DNA from: Paracoccaceae bacterium
Lineage (GTDB): Bacteria; Pseudomonadota; Alphaproteobacteria; Rhodobacterales; Rhodobacteraceae
Assembly: GCA_020622085.1 (NCBI GenBank)
Contig: JAHRYM010000002.1
Location: forward strand, 457,281 to 521,280
Direction: 5' to 3'
DNA: 64,000 nt
The notes under the pieces are model-generated. The model saw only the letters and a list, made by a program, of their open reading frames with translations. It ran no database searches and was not told the DNA's origin. The translations under genes were made by a program, and so were the position numbers. Below, in pieces: positions 17,884 through 26,604 of the stretch (position 1 is the stretch's first letter; the number at the start of each line of letters is the position of its first letter).

Positions 17884-17910
17884 AAGGGCCGGGATTTCCC
17901 CGGCCCTTTT
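17884..17910. terminator. Bidirectional terminator between the GST gene and pheT
   Basis: AAGGGCCGGG-loop-CCCGGCCCTTTT. The stem is at least 8 GC pairs, with A and T runs at the ends, in a 52-bp gap between convergent genes. Confidence 0.8.
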
Positions 17911-17929
17911 CCTTGCCTTCCAGTCCAGA

Positions 17930-20341
17930 TCAGGCGCGCAGGGTGCCGCCAGTGGCCTTCGTGACCTTCTCGATGATCTTGCGGCTGACGGCTTCGATCT
18001 CGTCCTCGGTCAGGGTCTTGTCCTGCGGTTGCAGGCGCACGCTGATCGCCAGCGATTTCTTGCCCGCGCCCATCTGCGCCTCGGCCTTTTCGCCGGTGAA
18101 CTGGTCGAAGACCGATACGCGTTCGATCAGCGCCTTGTCGGCGCCCTGGGCGGCATTCACCACCGTCAGTGCCTCGGTGCCCTTGTCGACGACGAAGGCG
18201 AAATCGCGCTCGACCGCCTGCAGGTCCGAAATCGTCAGCGCGGGCCGCGTCGGGGTCTTGGCCTTCGGGAAGGGCAGGTTTTCCAGCTGCACCGTGAAGG
18301 CGACCGCCGGGCCCTTCACCCCCATTTCGCGCAGGACGCGCGGGTGGATTTCCCCGAACGTCGCCAGAACATTCGGCCCCAGCGCGATGGCGCCCGACCG
18401 GCCCGGATGCCACCAGCCGGGAACCTTGCGCCCGACCTGCACCCGCGCGGGCGCGCCAGCGGCGGCAAGCACCGCCTCGACATCGGCCTTGGCGTCAAAG
18501 ACATCGACCGCGCGGCGCGACCCGAAGGGATCGCGGGGCGCGGTGGCGCCCACCAGAAGCCCGGTCGCCACCAGCGCCTGTTCGCCCGGCTCGCCACCCG
18601 AAAAGGCGGGGCCCACCTCGAAAAGCGCCAGATCGGCAAAGCCGCGCGCCTGATTGCGCGCCGCCGCCTGCAGAAGCCCCGGCAGCAGGTCGGGCCGCAG
18701 ATGCGTCATTTCCGACGAGATCGGGTTTTCCAGCCGCGCCGCATCCGACCCGCCGCCGAACAGCGTGGCGCTTCCCACGTCGATGAAGCTGTAGGTCACG
18801 CATTCATTGTAGCCCAGCGCCGCAAGCGTGCGGCGCGCGGCCTTCTCGCGCGATTGCAGCGGCGTCAGCACCGGCGCGGGCACGCCCGCCTGGGCGCGCG
18901 GCAGGGGCTTGCCCACAAGCCGCGTCAAGGATGCGATCCGCGCCACTTCTTCGACCAGATCGGCCTCGCCCAGCACATCGGGGCGCCAGCTTGGCGGGGT
19001 GGCCATGTCGCCATCAAGGACGAAGCCCAAAGCTTCCAGCGTGCGGCGCTGCGTGGCTTCGGAAATCTCCATCCCGACCAGCGAGACGACGCGGGCCGGG
19101 TCCAGCCGATAGGCGCGCGTCGTGTCCAGGGGTGCGCCGTCCTGCGCGACCTCGGACGCCTCGCCACCACACAGGTCAAGGATCATCTGCGTCGCCAGAT
19201 CCAGCCCCGGCAGGGTGAAGGCCGGATCGACGCCGCGCTCAAAGCGGTAGCGCGCATCGGAATTGATCTTCAGCGCCCGCCCCGTCGCGGCAACGGTGAT
19301 CGGATCCCACCAGGCGGATTCCAGGAACACTTCGGTCGTCGCGTCCGAGCAGCCCGAATGTTCGCCGCCCATGATACCGGCCAGCGATTCAACCCCCGCG
19401 TCATCGGAAATCGCCATCATGCCTTCGCGCAAGGCATAGGCCTTGCCGTCGAGCGCCAGGAACTCCTCGCCGCCCTTCGCGGGATGGATCCGCAGCACGC
19501 CACCCTGCACCTTGGCCACGTCAAAGACATGGAGCGGCCGGTTCAGCCCGAAGGTGAAGTAGTTGGTGATATCGACCAGCGCCGAAATGGGGCGCAGCCC
19601 GATGGCCGTCAGCCGCTGTTGCAGCCAGTCGGGCGACGGGCCGTTTCTGACCCCACGGATGGTGCGGCCGGCGAAATGCGGGCAGCCGCGAGCCTTCAGC
19701 GCGGGGTCGATTTCCACCCGCACCGGGCTTGCGAAACCGCCCTTGATGGCCGGAACCTTCAGCGGCTTCATCTCTCCCAGTCCCCGCGCCGCCAGGTCGC
19801 GGGCAATGCCGCGCACGCCCAGCGCATCGGGGCGGTTCGGGGTGATCTTGATATGGACCATCGGATCGACCGCTTCGGGCCGGTTTTCCGCCAGCCAGTC
19901 GGTGAACTTCTGTCCCACCTGCCCCGAAGGCAGCTCGATGATGCCGTTGTGTTCGTCCGAAAGCTCCAGCTCGCGTTCCGAGGCCATCATGCCGTGGCTT
20001 TCCACGCCGCGGATCTTGCCCACGCCCAGCGTCACGTCGATGCCCGGCACATAATCGCCCGGCTTGCACAACACGACGGTGATCCCCGCCCGCGCATTCG
20101 GCGCGCCGCAGACGATCTGCTTTTCGCCTTCGTCCGTCAGCACGCGGCAGACGCGCAGTTTGTCGGCATCGGGGTGCTGTTCGGCGTGCAGAACCTTCGC
20201 CAAAGTGAAGGGCGCCAGCCGGGCGGCGGGGTTCACGACCTCTTCGACCTCAAGCCCAAGGTCGGTCAGCGCCTCGGTTATCTCGTCAAGGCTTGCCGAG
20301 GTGTCGAGGTGGTCTTTCAGCCAGGAGAGGGTGAATTTCAT
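17930..20341 (-). CDS. pheT: Phenylalanyl-tRNA synthetase beta chain
   Basis: The product is 803 aa, full length. The tRNA-binding (EMAP-like) domain is at about 40-150, then B3/B4 (tRNA editing site), B5, the core, and the C-terminal ferredoxin-fold anticodon-binding domain (about 710-803). The N-terminus [20 protein letters not shown] is duplicated in a fragment at 20820-20944. Unusually, it is parted from pheS by about 1.1 kb, so it may need its own promoter (candidate at 20441-20468). It pairs with PheS as an alpha2-beta2 enzyme. Confidence 0.97.
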   Translation of the reverse strand: MKFTLSWLKDHLDTSASLDEITEALTDLGLEVEEVVNPAARLAPFTLAKVLHAEQHPDADKLRVCRVLTDEGEKQIVCGAPNARAGITVVLCKPGDYVPGIDVTLGVGKIRGVESHGMMASERELELSDEHNGIIELPSGQVGQKFTDWLAENRPEAVDPMVHIKITPNRPDALGVRGIARDLAARGLGEMKPLKVPAIKGGFASPVRVEIDPALKARGCPHFAGRTIRGVRNGPSPDWLQQRLTAIGLRPISALVDITNYFTFGLNRPLHVFDVAKVQGGVLRIHPAKGGEEFLALDGKAYALREGMMAISDDAGVESLAGIMGGEHSGCSDATTEVFLESAWWDPITVAATGRALKINSDARYRFERGVDPAFTLPGLDLATQMILDLCGGEASEVAQDGAPLDTTRAYRLDPARVVSLVGMEISEATQRRTLEALGFVLDGDMATPPSWRPDVLGEADLVEEVARIASLTRLVGKPLPRAQAGVPAPVLTPLQSREKAARRTLAALGYNECVTYSFIDVGSATLFGGGSDAARLENPISSEMTHLRPDLLPGLLQAAARNQARGFADLALFEVGPAFSGGEPGEQALVATGLLVGATAPRDPFGSRRAVDVFDAKADVEAVLAAAGAPARVQVGRKVPGWWHPGRSGAIALGPNVLATFGEIHPRVLREMGVKGPAVAFTVQLENLPFPKAKTPTRPALTISDLQAVERDFAFVVDKGTEALTVVNAAQGADKALIERVSVFDQFTGEKAEAQMGAGKKSLAISVRLQPQDKTLTEDEIEAVSRKIIEKVTKATGGTLRA
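20217..20341 (-). repeat. Direct repeat A, copy 1 (5' end of pheT)
   Basis: The first ~125 nt of pheT are nearly the same as 20820-20944. By eye only a handful of differences occur over the first ~110 nt (codons 1-37). It marks one end of the pheS-pheT rearrangement. Confidence 0.85.
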
Positions 20342-20440
20342 GTCAGTGCGTCCATTCTTGGGCGGGCGAGAAGTCACGCGATGGCCGGTGCATGGCCGCA
20401 ATTCCGGCAGCGACCGACCCAATTTTCAACGAATTGCCCG

Positions 20441-20468
20441 CGTATAAAGGAAGGAAGGCCATTTTCCA
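20441..20468 (-). promoter_or_regulatory. Candidate promoter for separated pheT
   Basis: On the minus strand TGGAAA (20468-20463), 16 nt, then TATACG (20446-20441). The predicted start is about 90 nt before the pheT ATG. It would explain expression of pheT after the insertion. Confidence 0.3.
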
Positions 20469-20492
20469 GCCAGTATCAAACGGTGACCAGTG

Positions 20493-20747
20493 ATGACCAG
20501 ACACGGAAACGACATTGGCGAACGGCTCTCTGCCGTCGCGTTGCGAATGTTGATGGCTCTGGCAATCCTTGCCGGCGTTGCGGCCTGGCGCGTCGAGCAG
20601 GACAAAAGCCGCTACGCACACCCCGGCCGCGTGATGACGTTGACCGCCCAGCAATCCGATTGTTCGCGCAACTCGCTGTTTGCCACCGGATCTGGCTGCC
20701 AAAGCGCCCTGTCGAAAATCACGTTCCTTAACGCGGGCAAAAAGTAG
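20493..20747 (+). CDS. Small hypothetical membrane-anchored protein
   Basis: The product is 84 aa, not recognised. One hydrophobic segment at about residues 17-34 (ALRMLMALAILAGVAAW) is followed by a polar tail with two cysteines and a basic end. The ribosome site is weak; GTG at 20490 is in frame just before the ATG. It lies opposite to pheT inside the 417-nt gap between pheT and the pheT'-pheS' fragment, a stretch otherwise holding only a candidate pheT promoter. It could be a relic or chance frame. Confidence 0.35.
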   Translation: MTRHGNDIGERLSAVALRMLMALAILAGVAAWRVEQDKSRYAHPGRVMTLTAQQSDCSRNSLFATGSGCQSALSKITFLNAGKK

Positions 20748-20758
20748 TCTGGCCTCTG

Positions 20759-20816
20759 TCACCGGCTCAGCCCCCCGGCCACCGTCGGCAGGCCGAGCGC
20801 GCCAAAGCCGAAGAAC
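20759..20816 (-). repeat. Direct repeat B, copy 1 (pheS 3' end in the fragment)
   Basis: Partner of 21471-21528, the true pheS 3' end. The final ten codons (PTVAGGLSR plus stop) match in protein sequence, with clear nucleotide divergence further in, so repeat B looks older or less constrained than repeat A. Confidence 0.7.
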
Positions 20817-20819
20817 GCC

Positions 20820-20944
20820 CGCCGCGCCGCGGGGTCCACGACCTCTTCGACCTCAAGCCCAAGGTCGGTCAGCGCTTGGGTGATCTCGTCAAGGCTTGCC
20901 GAGGTGTCGAGGTGGTCTTTCAGCCAGGAGAGGGTGAATTTCAT
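20820..20944 (-). repeat. Direct repeat A, copy 2 (pheT 5' end in the fragment)
   Basis: Near-identical partner of 20217-20341, 603 bp away. The sequence diverges after about codon 37 and then joins pheS 3'-like sequence. Confidence 0.85.
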
Positions 20945-21474
20945 GGTTTCTTTGCTTTCTTAGCGCTGATCGCCATGGACGTTTCAAGATCGTCTCTCAT
21001 AGAGACAACCAGGTCGAACTCCGCTTTTGCAATTTTTTCCAGATGCGACTGCTTTAAATTACTTACAAATTCCGGCCAGTCTTTTGGATTTTGTCTAACT
21101 ACAGCCGCGCAGAGTTCGTTGAGAGCTAACGAAAAAGCTGCAGAAGAGTCATAGACTTTTTTTGGGGCAAGAATCCTAAGCTCATTTCGGGTTGCACCAA
21201 GTCGGATCAGTTCAGCTGCCAGACCTGTTGCGTTGGGTCCGTCCGTCGCAAGATTCCAAATTTCGTTAGCCTGTGAGAGAAAACGACTATACAAGTTGCG
21301 GCGCTCTGTGCGCATTGCGTCCACACGATCGCTCGCCTGTTTCTTGTAGAACAGGTGAATTGCACCTCCAAGAGCTACGAACGGTGCGATGATCGGCGCA
21401 AGAACACGCAGCAACTCCGCCATCCATTTTATATCGCCTACGACGCTTACACATGTAGTTGCAGTTTCACTCAC
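20941..21474 (-). CDS. Unknown single-pass membrane protein inserted between pheS and pheT
   Basis: The product is 177 aa, not recognised. One hydrophobic segment lies at about residues 18-45 ([20 protein letters not shown]); the rest is a mostly helical, charged soluble part ([19 protein letters not shown]) ending in KKAKKP. Base composition is clearly more AT-rich than all neighbours, which suggests transfer. The start is GTG 21474 overlapping the pheS stop (GTGA); its stop overlaps the ATG of the pheT fragment (ATGA). It is therefore read as an operon member. Function is unknown; a small cargo or defence-type membrane protein is possible but unproven. Confidence 0.75.
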   Translation of the reverse strand: MSETATTCVSVVGDIKWMAELLRVLAPIIAPFVALGGAIHLFYKKQASDRVDAMRTERRNLYSRFLSQANEIWNLATDGPNATGLAAELIRLGATRNELRILAPKKVYDSSAAFSLALNELCAAVVRQNPKDWPEFVSNLKQSHLEKIAKAEFDLVVSMRDDLETSMAISAKKAKKP

Positions 21475-21528
21475 CTACTCAACCCCCCCGCCACCGTCGG
21501 CATATCCAGCGCGCTGAACCCATAATGC
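21471..21528 (-). repeat. Direct repeat B, copy 2 (3' end of pheS)
   Basis: The true 3' end of pheS, similar to 20759-20816. Confidence 0.7.
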
Positions 21529-22550
21529 CGCAGCCAGCGCAGGTCGGACTCGAAGAAGGCCCGCAGGTCGGGGATGCCGTATTTCAGCATGGCGATCCGG
21601 TCGATGCCCATGCCGAAGGCAAAGCCCTGCCATTTCGTCGGGTCGATGCCGCCCGCCGCCAGAACCTTGGGGTGGACCATGCCCGATCCCAGGATTTCAA
21701 GCCAGCTGTCGCCCTCGCCGATCTTCAACTGCCCGCCCGCCCAGGAACAGCGGATATCGACCTCGGCCGAGGGTTCAGTAAAGGGGAAGTGGCTGGCGCG
21801 GAAGCGCAGCTCGACCGAGGGCACCTCGAAGAAGGCGCGGCAGAATTCTTCCAGCGTCCATTTCAGATGCGCCATGCTGATGTCATGGCCCAGCGCCAGG
21901 CCTTCGACCTGGTGGAACATCGGCGTGTGGGTCTGGTCCATGTCCATGCGGTAGACGCGACCGGGGCAGATGATGCGGACGGGGGCGCCACGGGCCTCCA
22001 TCGCGCGGATCTGGACGGGGCTCGTGTGGGTGCGCAGGACATGCGGCGGACGGATGTCGCCGTCTGCCCGGGCCATGAAGAAGGTGTCGTGTTCCTGCCG
22101 CGCGGGGTGTTCGGGCGGGATGTTCAGCGCGTCGAAATTGTGCCAGTCGCTTTCGACCTGCGGGCCTTCGGCCACGGCAAAGCCCATGTCGGCGAAAATG
22201 GCGATGACCTCTTCGGTCACTTGGCTGACCGGGTGGATGGTGCCGCGCGGGCGCGGACGGCCCGGCAGGGTCACATCCAGCCATTCGGTGGCCAGCCGCG
22301 CATCCAGCGCCGCATCCGACAGTGCCGCCTTCTTGGCCCGCAGCGCCGCGTCGATTTCATCCTTCAGCACGTTCAGCGCCGCGCCTGCGGCCTTGCGCGC
22401 CTCGGGCTCCATCTTGCCCAAGGTTGCCATCAGGGCGCTGATCTCGCCCTTCTTGCCCAGCGCGGCCAGCCGCACGTCTTCCAGCGCGGCCTCGTCCCCG
22501 GCGCCCGAGACCGCCGCAAGATACCTGTTCCTCAGCGCGTCGAGTTCCAT
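21471..22550 (-). CDS. pheS: Phenylalanyl-tRNA synthetase alpha chain
   Basis: The product is 359 aa, full length. An N-terminal coiled-coil tRNA-binding region (1-90) precedes the class II catalytic core: motif 2 around [12 protein letters not shown] and [19 protein letters not shown] (19 residues), and motif 3 in [21 protein letters not shown] 22550 is preceded by an in-frame GTG at 22553; AGGGG is nearby. It follows rplT after a hairpin. Its stop overlaps the start of the inserted unknown gene. Confidence 0.97.
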   Translation of the reverse strand: MELDALRNRYLAAVSGAGDEAALEDVRLAALGKKGEISALMATLGKMEPEARKAAGAALNVLKDEIDAALRAKKAALSDAALDARLATEWLDVTLPGRPRPRGTIHPVSQVTEEVIAIFADMGFAVAEGPQVESDWHNFDALNIPPEHPARQEHDTFFMARADGDIRPPHVLRTHTSPVQIRAMEARGAPVRIICPGRVYRMDMDQTHTPMFHQVEGLALGHDISMAHLKWTLEEFCRAFFEVPSVELRFRASHFPFTEPSAEVDIRCSWAGGQLKIGEGDSWLEILGSGMVHPKVLAAGGIDPTKWQGFAFGMGIDRIAMLKYGIPDLRAFFESDLRWLRHYGFSALDMPTVAGGLSR

Positions 22551-22635
22551 CACCAGCCCCTGCCGTCCGCTTGTCCGATCGGGCTTGGGGTTAGCGGGCG
22601 AAGGGCCCGAATGCAAGGGGCGCGCCAGGGTCATG

Positions 22636-22668
22636 CAAAAGCCCCGCGCCTTGCGGCACGGGGCTTTC
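22636..22668 (-). terminator. Hairpin terminator/attenuator between rplT and pheS
   Basis: On the minus strand AAAGCCCCG...CGGGGCTTTT with a GC-rich loop arm, in the 143-bp rplT-pheS gap. It may end the rpmI-rplT message or attenuate pheS-pheT. Confidence 0.65.
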
Positions 22669-22693
22669 GATATTCGTCGCAGCGGGCCGAAGA

Positions 22694-23056
22694 TCAGGCC
22701 AGCGCGGCTTTCGCCTTTTCGACGATCGCGCCGAAGGCGGCGGGTTCGTGGACGGCCAGATCGGCCAGAACCTTGCGATCCACCTCGATCCCGGCTTTCG
22801 CCAGCGCGTTGACGAAGCGCGAATAGGTCATGGATTCGTCGATCATGCGAACCGCGGCGTTGATCCGCTGGATCCACAGGGCGCGGAAGTTGCGCTTGCG
22901 GGTCTTGCGGTCGCGCGTGGCGTATTGGTTGGCCTTGTCGACCGCCTGTGTCGCCGTGCGGAAGTTCGTGCCACGGGCGGCATAATAGCCCTTGGCTTTC
23001 TTGATGACTTTGCGGTGACGGGCGTGGGTGACTACACCGGATTTAACGCGAGACAT
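22694..23056 (-). CDS. rplT: 50S ribosomal protein L20
   Basis: The product is 120 aa and very basic. Seen: the family start [33 protein letters not shown] and [11 protein letters not shown]20 binds 23S rRNA early in assembly and in many bacteria represses its own operon. It lies 12 nt after rpmI. infC is not in the window. Confidence 0.98.
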   Translation of the reverse strand: MSRVKSGVVTHARHRKVIKKAKGYYAARGTNFRTATQAVDKANQYATRDRKTRKRNFRALWIQRINAAVRMIDESMTYSRFVNALAKAGIEVDRKVLADLAVHEPAAFGAIVEKAKAALA

Positions 23057-23068
23057 GTGTCATCCTCC

Positions 23069-23269
23069 TCAGCGGTCGTAGGGCATGTATTTCTTGACGA
23101 TCTTCGCGTCGGCGTCACAAAGCACCATGGTGCCGGACGCATCGCGCACGAATTTCGTCGAGCGTTTGATCATGCCGTGCCGCTTGCCGGCCGGGCCGGC
23201 CTTGACGTGCCCGTTGGCCGTCATCTTGAACCGCTTCTTCGCGGCCGATTTGGTCTTCATCTTGGGCAT
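23069..23269 (-). CDS. rpmI: 50S ribosomal protein L35
   Basis: The product is 66 aa, basic, starting [20 protein letters not shown] and ending [13 protein letters not shown] 23269 follows GGAGATCG. It is first of the rpmI-rplT pair. Confidence 0.98.
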   Translation of the reverse strand: MPKMKTKSAAKKRFKMTANGHVKAGPAGKRHGMIKRSTKFVRDASGTMVLCDADAKIVKKYMPYDR

Positions 23270-23390
23270 TTCGATCTCCTGGTCCAGAAGTGAACGCGCG
23301 ACTCGGCATGCCACATCGGCCGGCCGCACGGGGGGTAAGAGCGCGCCGTATAGGCCGCCCGCCGCTGTTTTGCAAGGGACGCCGGCGCCT

Positions 23391-23615
23391 TCAGTGCAGG
23401 TAGCGGTTAAAAACCCTGGCCACGATCTGCGGCAGGTCTTCCACGGGGTAGACACCGGGATGGATGACGGTGGACAGGAGGATCAGGCCGCCGCCGATTA
23501 CGGCGGCGATCATGGCCCCGCGCGGCGGCCTGCCAGAGGAGAAAGCCGAAATCAACGCGGGCACGGAGAGGACGCCGATCGCAATGCCCAAGACCAGCAA
23601 CAACTCGCTGTCCAT
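23391..23615 (-). CDS. Small conserved membrane protein next to pyk
   Basis: The product is 74 aa with two hydrophobic segments ([20 protein letters not shown] and [19 protein letters not shown]). ATG 23615 follows a good GGAGGGAGC. It lies 36 nt downstream of pyk on the same strand, so it is probably co-transcribed. I do not recognise a function; genes of this kind next to pyk are, to my knowledge, common in Rhodobacteraceae. Confidence 0.75.
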   Translation of the reverse strand: MDSELLLVLGIAIGVLSVPALISAFSSGRPPRGAMIAAVIGGGLILLSTVIHPGVYPVEDLPQIVARVFNRYLH

Positions 23616-23651
23616 GCTCCCTCCGAAGCCAAACCACCAATGGTGGGGATT

Positions 23652-25100
23652 CTATTCGGGATCGGTGCGGTAGATCAATCTTTCGTCGCAGGGCGCCACG
23701 CGCAGGATGTTCGTCGTGCCCCTGACGTTGAAGGGCACGCCGGCGGTGACAACGATCTGGTCGGTTTCGCGGGCAAAGTCGTATTCCCGCGCCGCGCGCG
23801 CCGCGCTGACCACCGCCTGCTTGAAGCGGTCGACCGGGCCTGTCAGCACGCAATGCGTTCCCCATGTCAGGCAAAGACGCCGCAGAGTCGCCATTTCCGT
23901 CGACAGCGCGATGATCGGCACCCGCGGGCGTTCGCGCGCCACAAGGCTGACCGTGGTGCCTGACTGGGTGAAGCAGCAGATCGCGTTGATATTGGTCGTC
24001 TCCGCGATCTCGCGGGCTGCCGCAACGATGGCGTCGGCCACGGTTTCGCGTTTCGCCTTGCGGCTGGCTTCGATCACCTCGCGGTAGGTCGGATCGCTTT
24101 CGACCGAGATGGCCACGGCATTCATCGTTGCCACCGCCTCGACCGGGTATTGCCCCGCCGCCGATTCCGCCGACAGCATCACCGCATCGGCGCCTTCATA
24201 GATGGCGGTCGCCACATCCGACACCTCGGCCCGCGTCGGCATCGGGCTTTCGATCATCGATTCCAGCATCTGCGTCGCCACGATCACCGGCTTGGCGGCA
24301 GCGCGGCAGGCGCGCACCAGCCGCTTCTGGATCGGGGGCACCGAATGCACCGGCAATTCGACGCCCAGATCGCCGCGCGCCACCATGATCCCGTCCGACA
24401 CGGCCAGGATCTCGGCAAAGGCATTCACGGCCGCCGGCTTTTCGATCTTGGAAAGGATCGCGGCGCGGCCCTTTGCCAGTTCCCGCGCCTCGATCACGTC
24501 TTCAGGGCGCTGCACGAAGGACAGGGCCAGCCAGTCGACGCCCAGATCACAGGCGAATTCCAGATCGCGGCGGTCCTTGTCCGAGAGCGCCGCAAGCGGC
24601 AGCACCACATCGGGCACGTTCACCCCCTTGCGGTCGGAAATCGTGCCTGCCGTCGTCACCTGGCACTCGGCAAAATCGGCACCGCAGGCCTCGACCCGCA
24701 TACGGATCTTGCCATCGTTGACCAGAAGGCTCGCCCCGGGGCGCAGGGCCGCAAAGATTTCGGGATGGGGAAGGCAGGCACGGGTCCGGTCGCCGGGTGC
24801 CGGATCAAGGTCAAAGCGGAACGGTTGCCCCTCCTCCAGATCCACCGCACCGGCACCAAAGACCCCGACGCGCAGCTTCGGCCCCTGCAGGTCGGCCAGC
24901 ACCGCGATCGGACGCCCGGTTTCGGCCTGCACCTGACGGATGATGTCGTAACGCGCCTTCTGGCCGGCGTGATCGCCGTGGCTCATGTTCAGGCGAAAGA
25001 CATCGGCACCCGCGTCGAACAGCGCGCGGATGGTCGCGTGATCGCTGGATGCTGGCCCAAGCGTGGCGACGATCTTGACATTGCGAAGGCGTCTCATCAT
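23652..25100 (-). CDS. pyk: Pyruvate kinase
   Basis: The product is 482 aa. Seen: VKIVATLGPAS, the substrate and Mg site FRLNMSHGDH, catalytic Lys in ILSKIEKP, the signature GIMVARGDLGVELP, VIVATQMLESMI and AVMLSAESAAGQYPVEAV. The C-terminal effector domain is complete. It makes pyruvate and ATP from PEP. Two adjacent ATGs (25100, 25097) are both possible. It is divergent from the amidohydrolase gene. Confidence 0.97.
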   Translation of the reverse strand: MMRRLRNVKIVATLGPASSDHATIRALFDAGADVFRLNMSHGDHAGQKARYDIIRQVQAETGRPIAVLADLQGPKLRVGVFGAGAVDLEEGQPFRFDLDPAPGDRTRACLPHPEIFAALRPGASLLVNDGKIRMRVEACGADFAECQVTTAGTISDRKGVNVPDVVLPLAALSDKDRRDLEFACDLGVDWLALSFVQRPEDVIEARELAKGRAAILSKIEKPAAVNAFAEILAVSDGIMVARGDLGVELPVHSVPPIQKRLVRACRAAAKPVIVATQMLESMIESPMPTRAEVSDVATAIYEGADAVMLSAESAAGQYPVEAVATMNAVAISVESDPTYREVIEASRKAKRETVADAIVAAAREIAETTNINAICCFTQSGTTVSLVARERPRVPIIALSTEMATLRRLCLTWGTHCVLTGPVDRFKQAVVSAARAAREYDFARETDQIVVTAGVPFNVRGTTNILRVAPCDERLIYRTDPE

Positions 25101-25232
25101 GCCCCTATCCCAGATGTTGGCGCTACCACCGCCAGATTGCCTTTCTATGGCGGATATTGACCCTCAAGGCAACTGGCGCCGCCCGGCACACTGCCCTATG
25201 GATTCAGGGCATTGCGGCGGATTGACGGGCAG

Positions 25233-25973
25233 ATGACAGAACTTCCTTACGAAATCGTGGGCGCGGATCGCCCCTCGCGCTGGCTTGTCACCTGTGACCA
25301 CGCCTCGAACCGCGTGCCCGACTGCATCGGCGGCGGATCGCTTGGCATATCGACGGCCGAGATGATGCGCCACATCGCCTGGGATGTGGGCGCAGCGGGC
25401 GTCACGCGCCGGCTGGCCGAGCGACTGGATGCGCCGGCGATCCTGTCGCGGTTTTCGCGTCTGGTGATCGACCTCAATCGTGGCGAAGACGATCCGACTC
25501 TGGTGATGAAGCTTTACGACGGCACGATCATCCCCGCCAACCGCCATGCCGACCGGGCCGAGATCGAACGGCGGCTCAACACCTTCTACCGGCCCTATCA
25601 CATTGCCTATGCCGCACTGGCCGGCCGGCGCGACGACAGCGTGATCTGCGCGATCCACAGCTTTACTCCACAACTCAGGGGCCGTGCCCCGCGCCCATGG
25701 CAGGTCGGGGTGCTCTACTCCCACCGCGACGAACGGCTTGCCTTGCCGCTGATCGATCGCTTGCGGTCCGAAGGGCTCTGCACCGGCGACAACGAACCCT
25801 ATGCGGGCCATCTGGACGGCGACGCGATCGACCGGCACGCGCTTGGCCCCGGCCGCCCCAATGTCCTGATCGAGTTGCGCCATGATCTGATCGCAACCCC
25901 CGAGGGCCAGGTCGACTGGGCCGACAGGCTGGCGCCGATCCTGCAAGAGGTTCTGGCGACAGGCGGTCTATAG
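25233..25973 (+). CDS. N-formylglutamate amidohydrolase family protein
   Basis: The product is 246 aa. It is of the FGase (HutG-type) zinc hydrolase family: VTCDHASNRVP at the metal site, HIAWDVGAAGVTRRL, AIHSFTPQLRG, LYSHRDERLALPLI, PYAGHLDGDAI and LIELRHDLI. No other hut genes are adjacent, so histidine degradation is not shown; the family also acts on other N-formyl or small amides. The start is ATG 25233 rather than the in-frame TTG at 25212. It converges with the CoA-binding gene, 4 nt apart. Confidence 0.85.
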   Translation: MTELPYEIVGADRPSRWLVTCDHASNRVPDCIGGGSLGISTAEMMRHIAWDVGAAGVTRRLAERLDAPAILSRFSRLVIDLNRGEDDPTLVMKLYDGTIIPANRHADRAEIERRLNTFYRPYHIAYAALAGRRDDSVICAIHSFTPQLRGRAPRPWQVGVLYSHRDERLALPLIDRLRSEGLCTGDNEPYAGHLDGDAIDRHALGPGRPNVLIELRHDLIATPEGQVDWADRLAPILQEVLATGGL

Positions 25974-25977
25974 GCCA

Positions 25978-26406
25978 CTACAGCCCAAGCCGCGGAATCT
26001 CGATGGCAGGGCAGCGGTCTTCGACGACATCGACGCCCCTTGCCCGCGCGGCCTCCGCCGCATCTTCATTGCGGATCTCCAGTTGCATCCAGACGGTTTT
26101 CAGCCCCGGCAGCGACGCCAGCGCATCGGCGACCACCGGCGGCACGTCCTCGGACCGGCGGAAGATGTCGACCATGTCCACCACAATATCTTTTGGGATC
26201 GAGGCCAGATCGGGATAGACCGTCTCGCCAAGCGCGATCTGCCCCGCCAGCCCGGGATTCACCGGCAACACCCGGTAGCCACGCGACTTCAGGAAATTGG
26301 CCACGCGATGCGAAGGCCTTTCGGGATTGGCGGAATAACCCACCAGCGCGATGACCCGGCTGCGGGTCAGTATGTCGCGGATCCTTGCGTCATCGCTGTC
26401 GGACAT
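25978..26406 (-). CDS. CoA-binding domain protein (YccU family)
   Basis: The product is 142 aa, a single Rossmann-like CoA-binding domain: ALVGYSANPERPSHRVANFL, YRVLPVNPG, DIVVDMVDIFRRSEDVP and KTVWMQLEIRNEDAA. Homologues of succinyl-CoA synthetase alpha-like folds bind CoA or nucleotides; the cellular role is not known. Start ATG 26406 (MSDSDD); an upstream in-frame ATG at 26433 is less likely. Confidence 0.85.
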   Translation of the reverse strand: MSDSDDARIRDILTRSRVIALVGYSANPERPSHRVANFLKSRGYRVLPVNPGLAGQIALGETVYPDLASIPKDIVVDMVDIFRRSEDVPPVVADALASLPGLKTVWMQLEIRNEDAAEAARARGVDVVEDRCPAIEIPRLGL

Positions 26407-26465
26407 CGTGCTTCTCCATGCATTGCAATGCACCGATCAGGCCAGTCCCACTCCGCCAACGCCAG

Positions 26466-26495
26466 ATAAAAAAGCGCCCGGGGGTGTCCGGGCGC
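26466..26495 (-). terminator. Rho-independent terminator after rlmB
   Basis: On the minus strand GCGCCCGG-loop-CCGGGCGC followed by TTTTTTAT. It lies 110 nt after the rlmB stop. Confidence 0.75.
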
Positions 26496-26604
26496 CAGTT
26501 GCGGAACGAGGGACAGTGAACAAAGCCCGGCAGTTCCGGTGCCGCGCTCCTGAAGCATATGGGTCGCAGTCGGCGGATTATCAGTGCCGTTCGCAAAGAT
26601 GTGA

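Larger units (their letters stand above)
20759..20944 (-). pseudogene. pheT-5'/pheS-3' chimeric fragment
   Basis: A 61-codon frame. The first ~40 residues copy the PheT N-terminus ([20 protein letters not shown] with E-to-Q at one later site). The last ~18 ([17 protein letters not shown]) copy the PheS C-terminus ([17 protein letters not shown]). No domain remains complete, so it is not a working synthetase chain. Its ATG overlaps the stop of the unknown gene upstream by 4 nt, as a real pheT would. It looks like the scar of a tandem pheST duplication followed by deletion, or of a cassette insertion. Confidence 0.85.

Noticed and set aside
18029-20731. 900-codon plus-strand frame opposite pheT
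   Set aside because: Arg-rich shadow of pheT with no family features.
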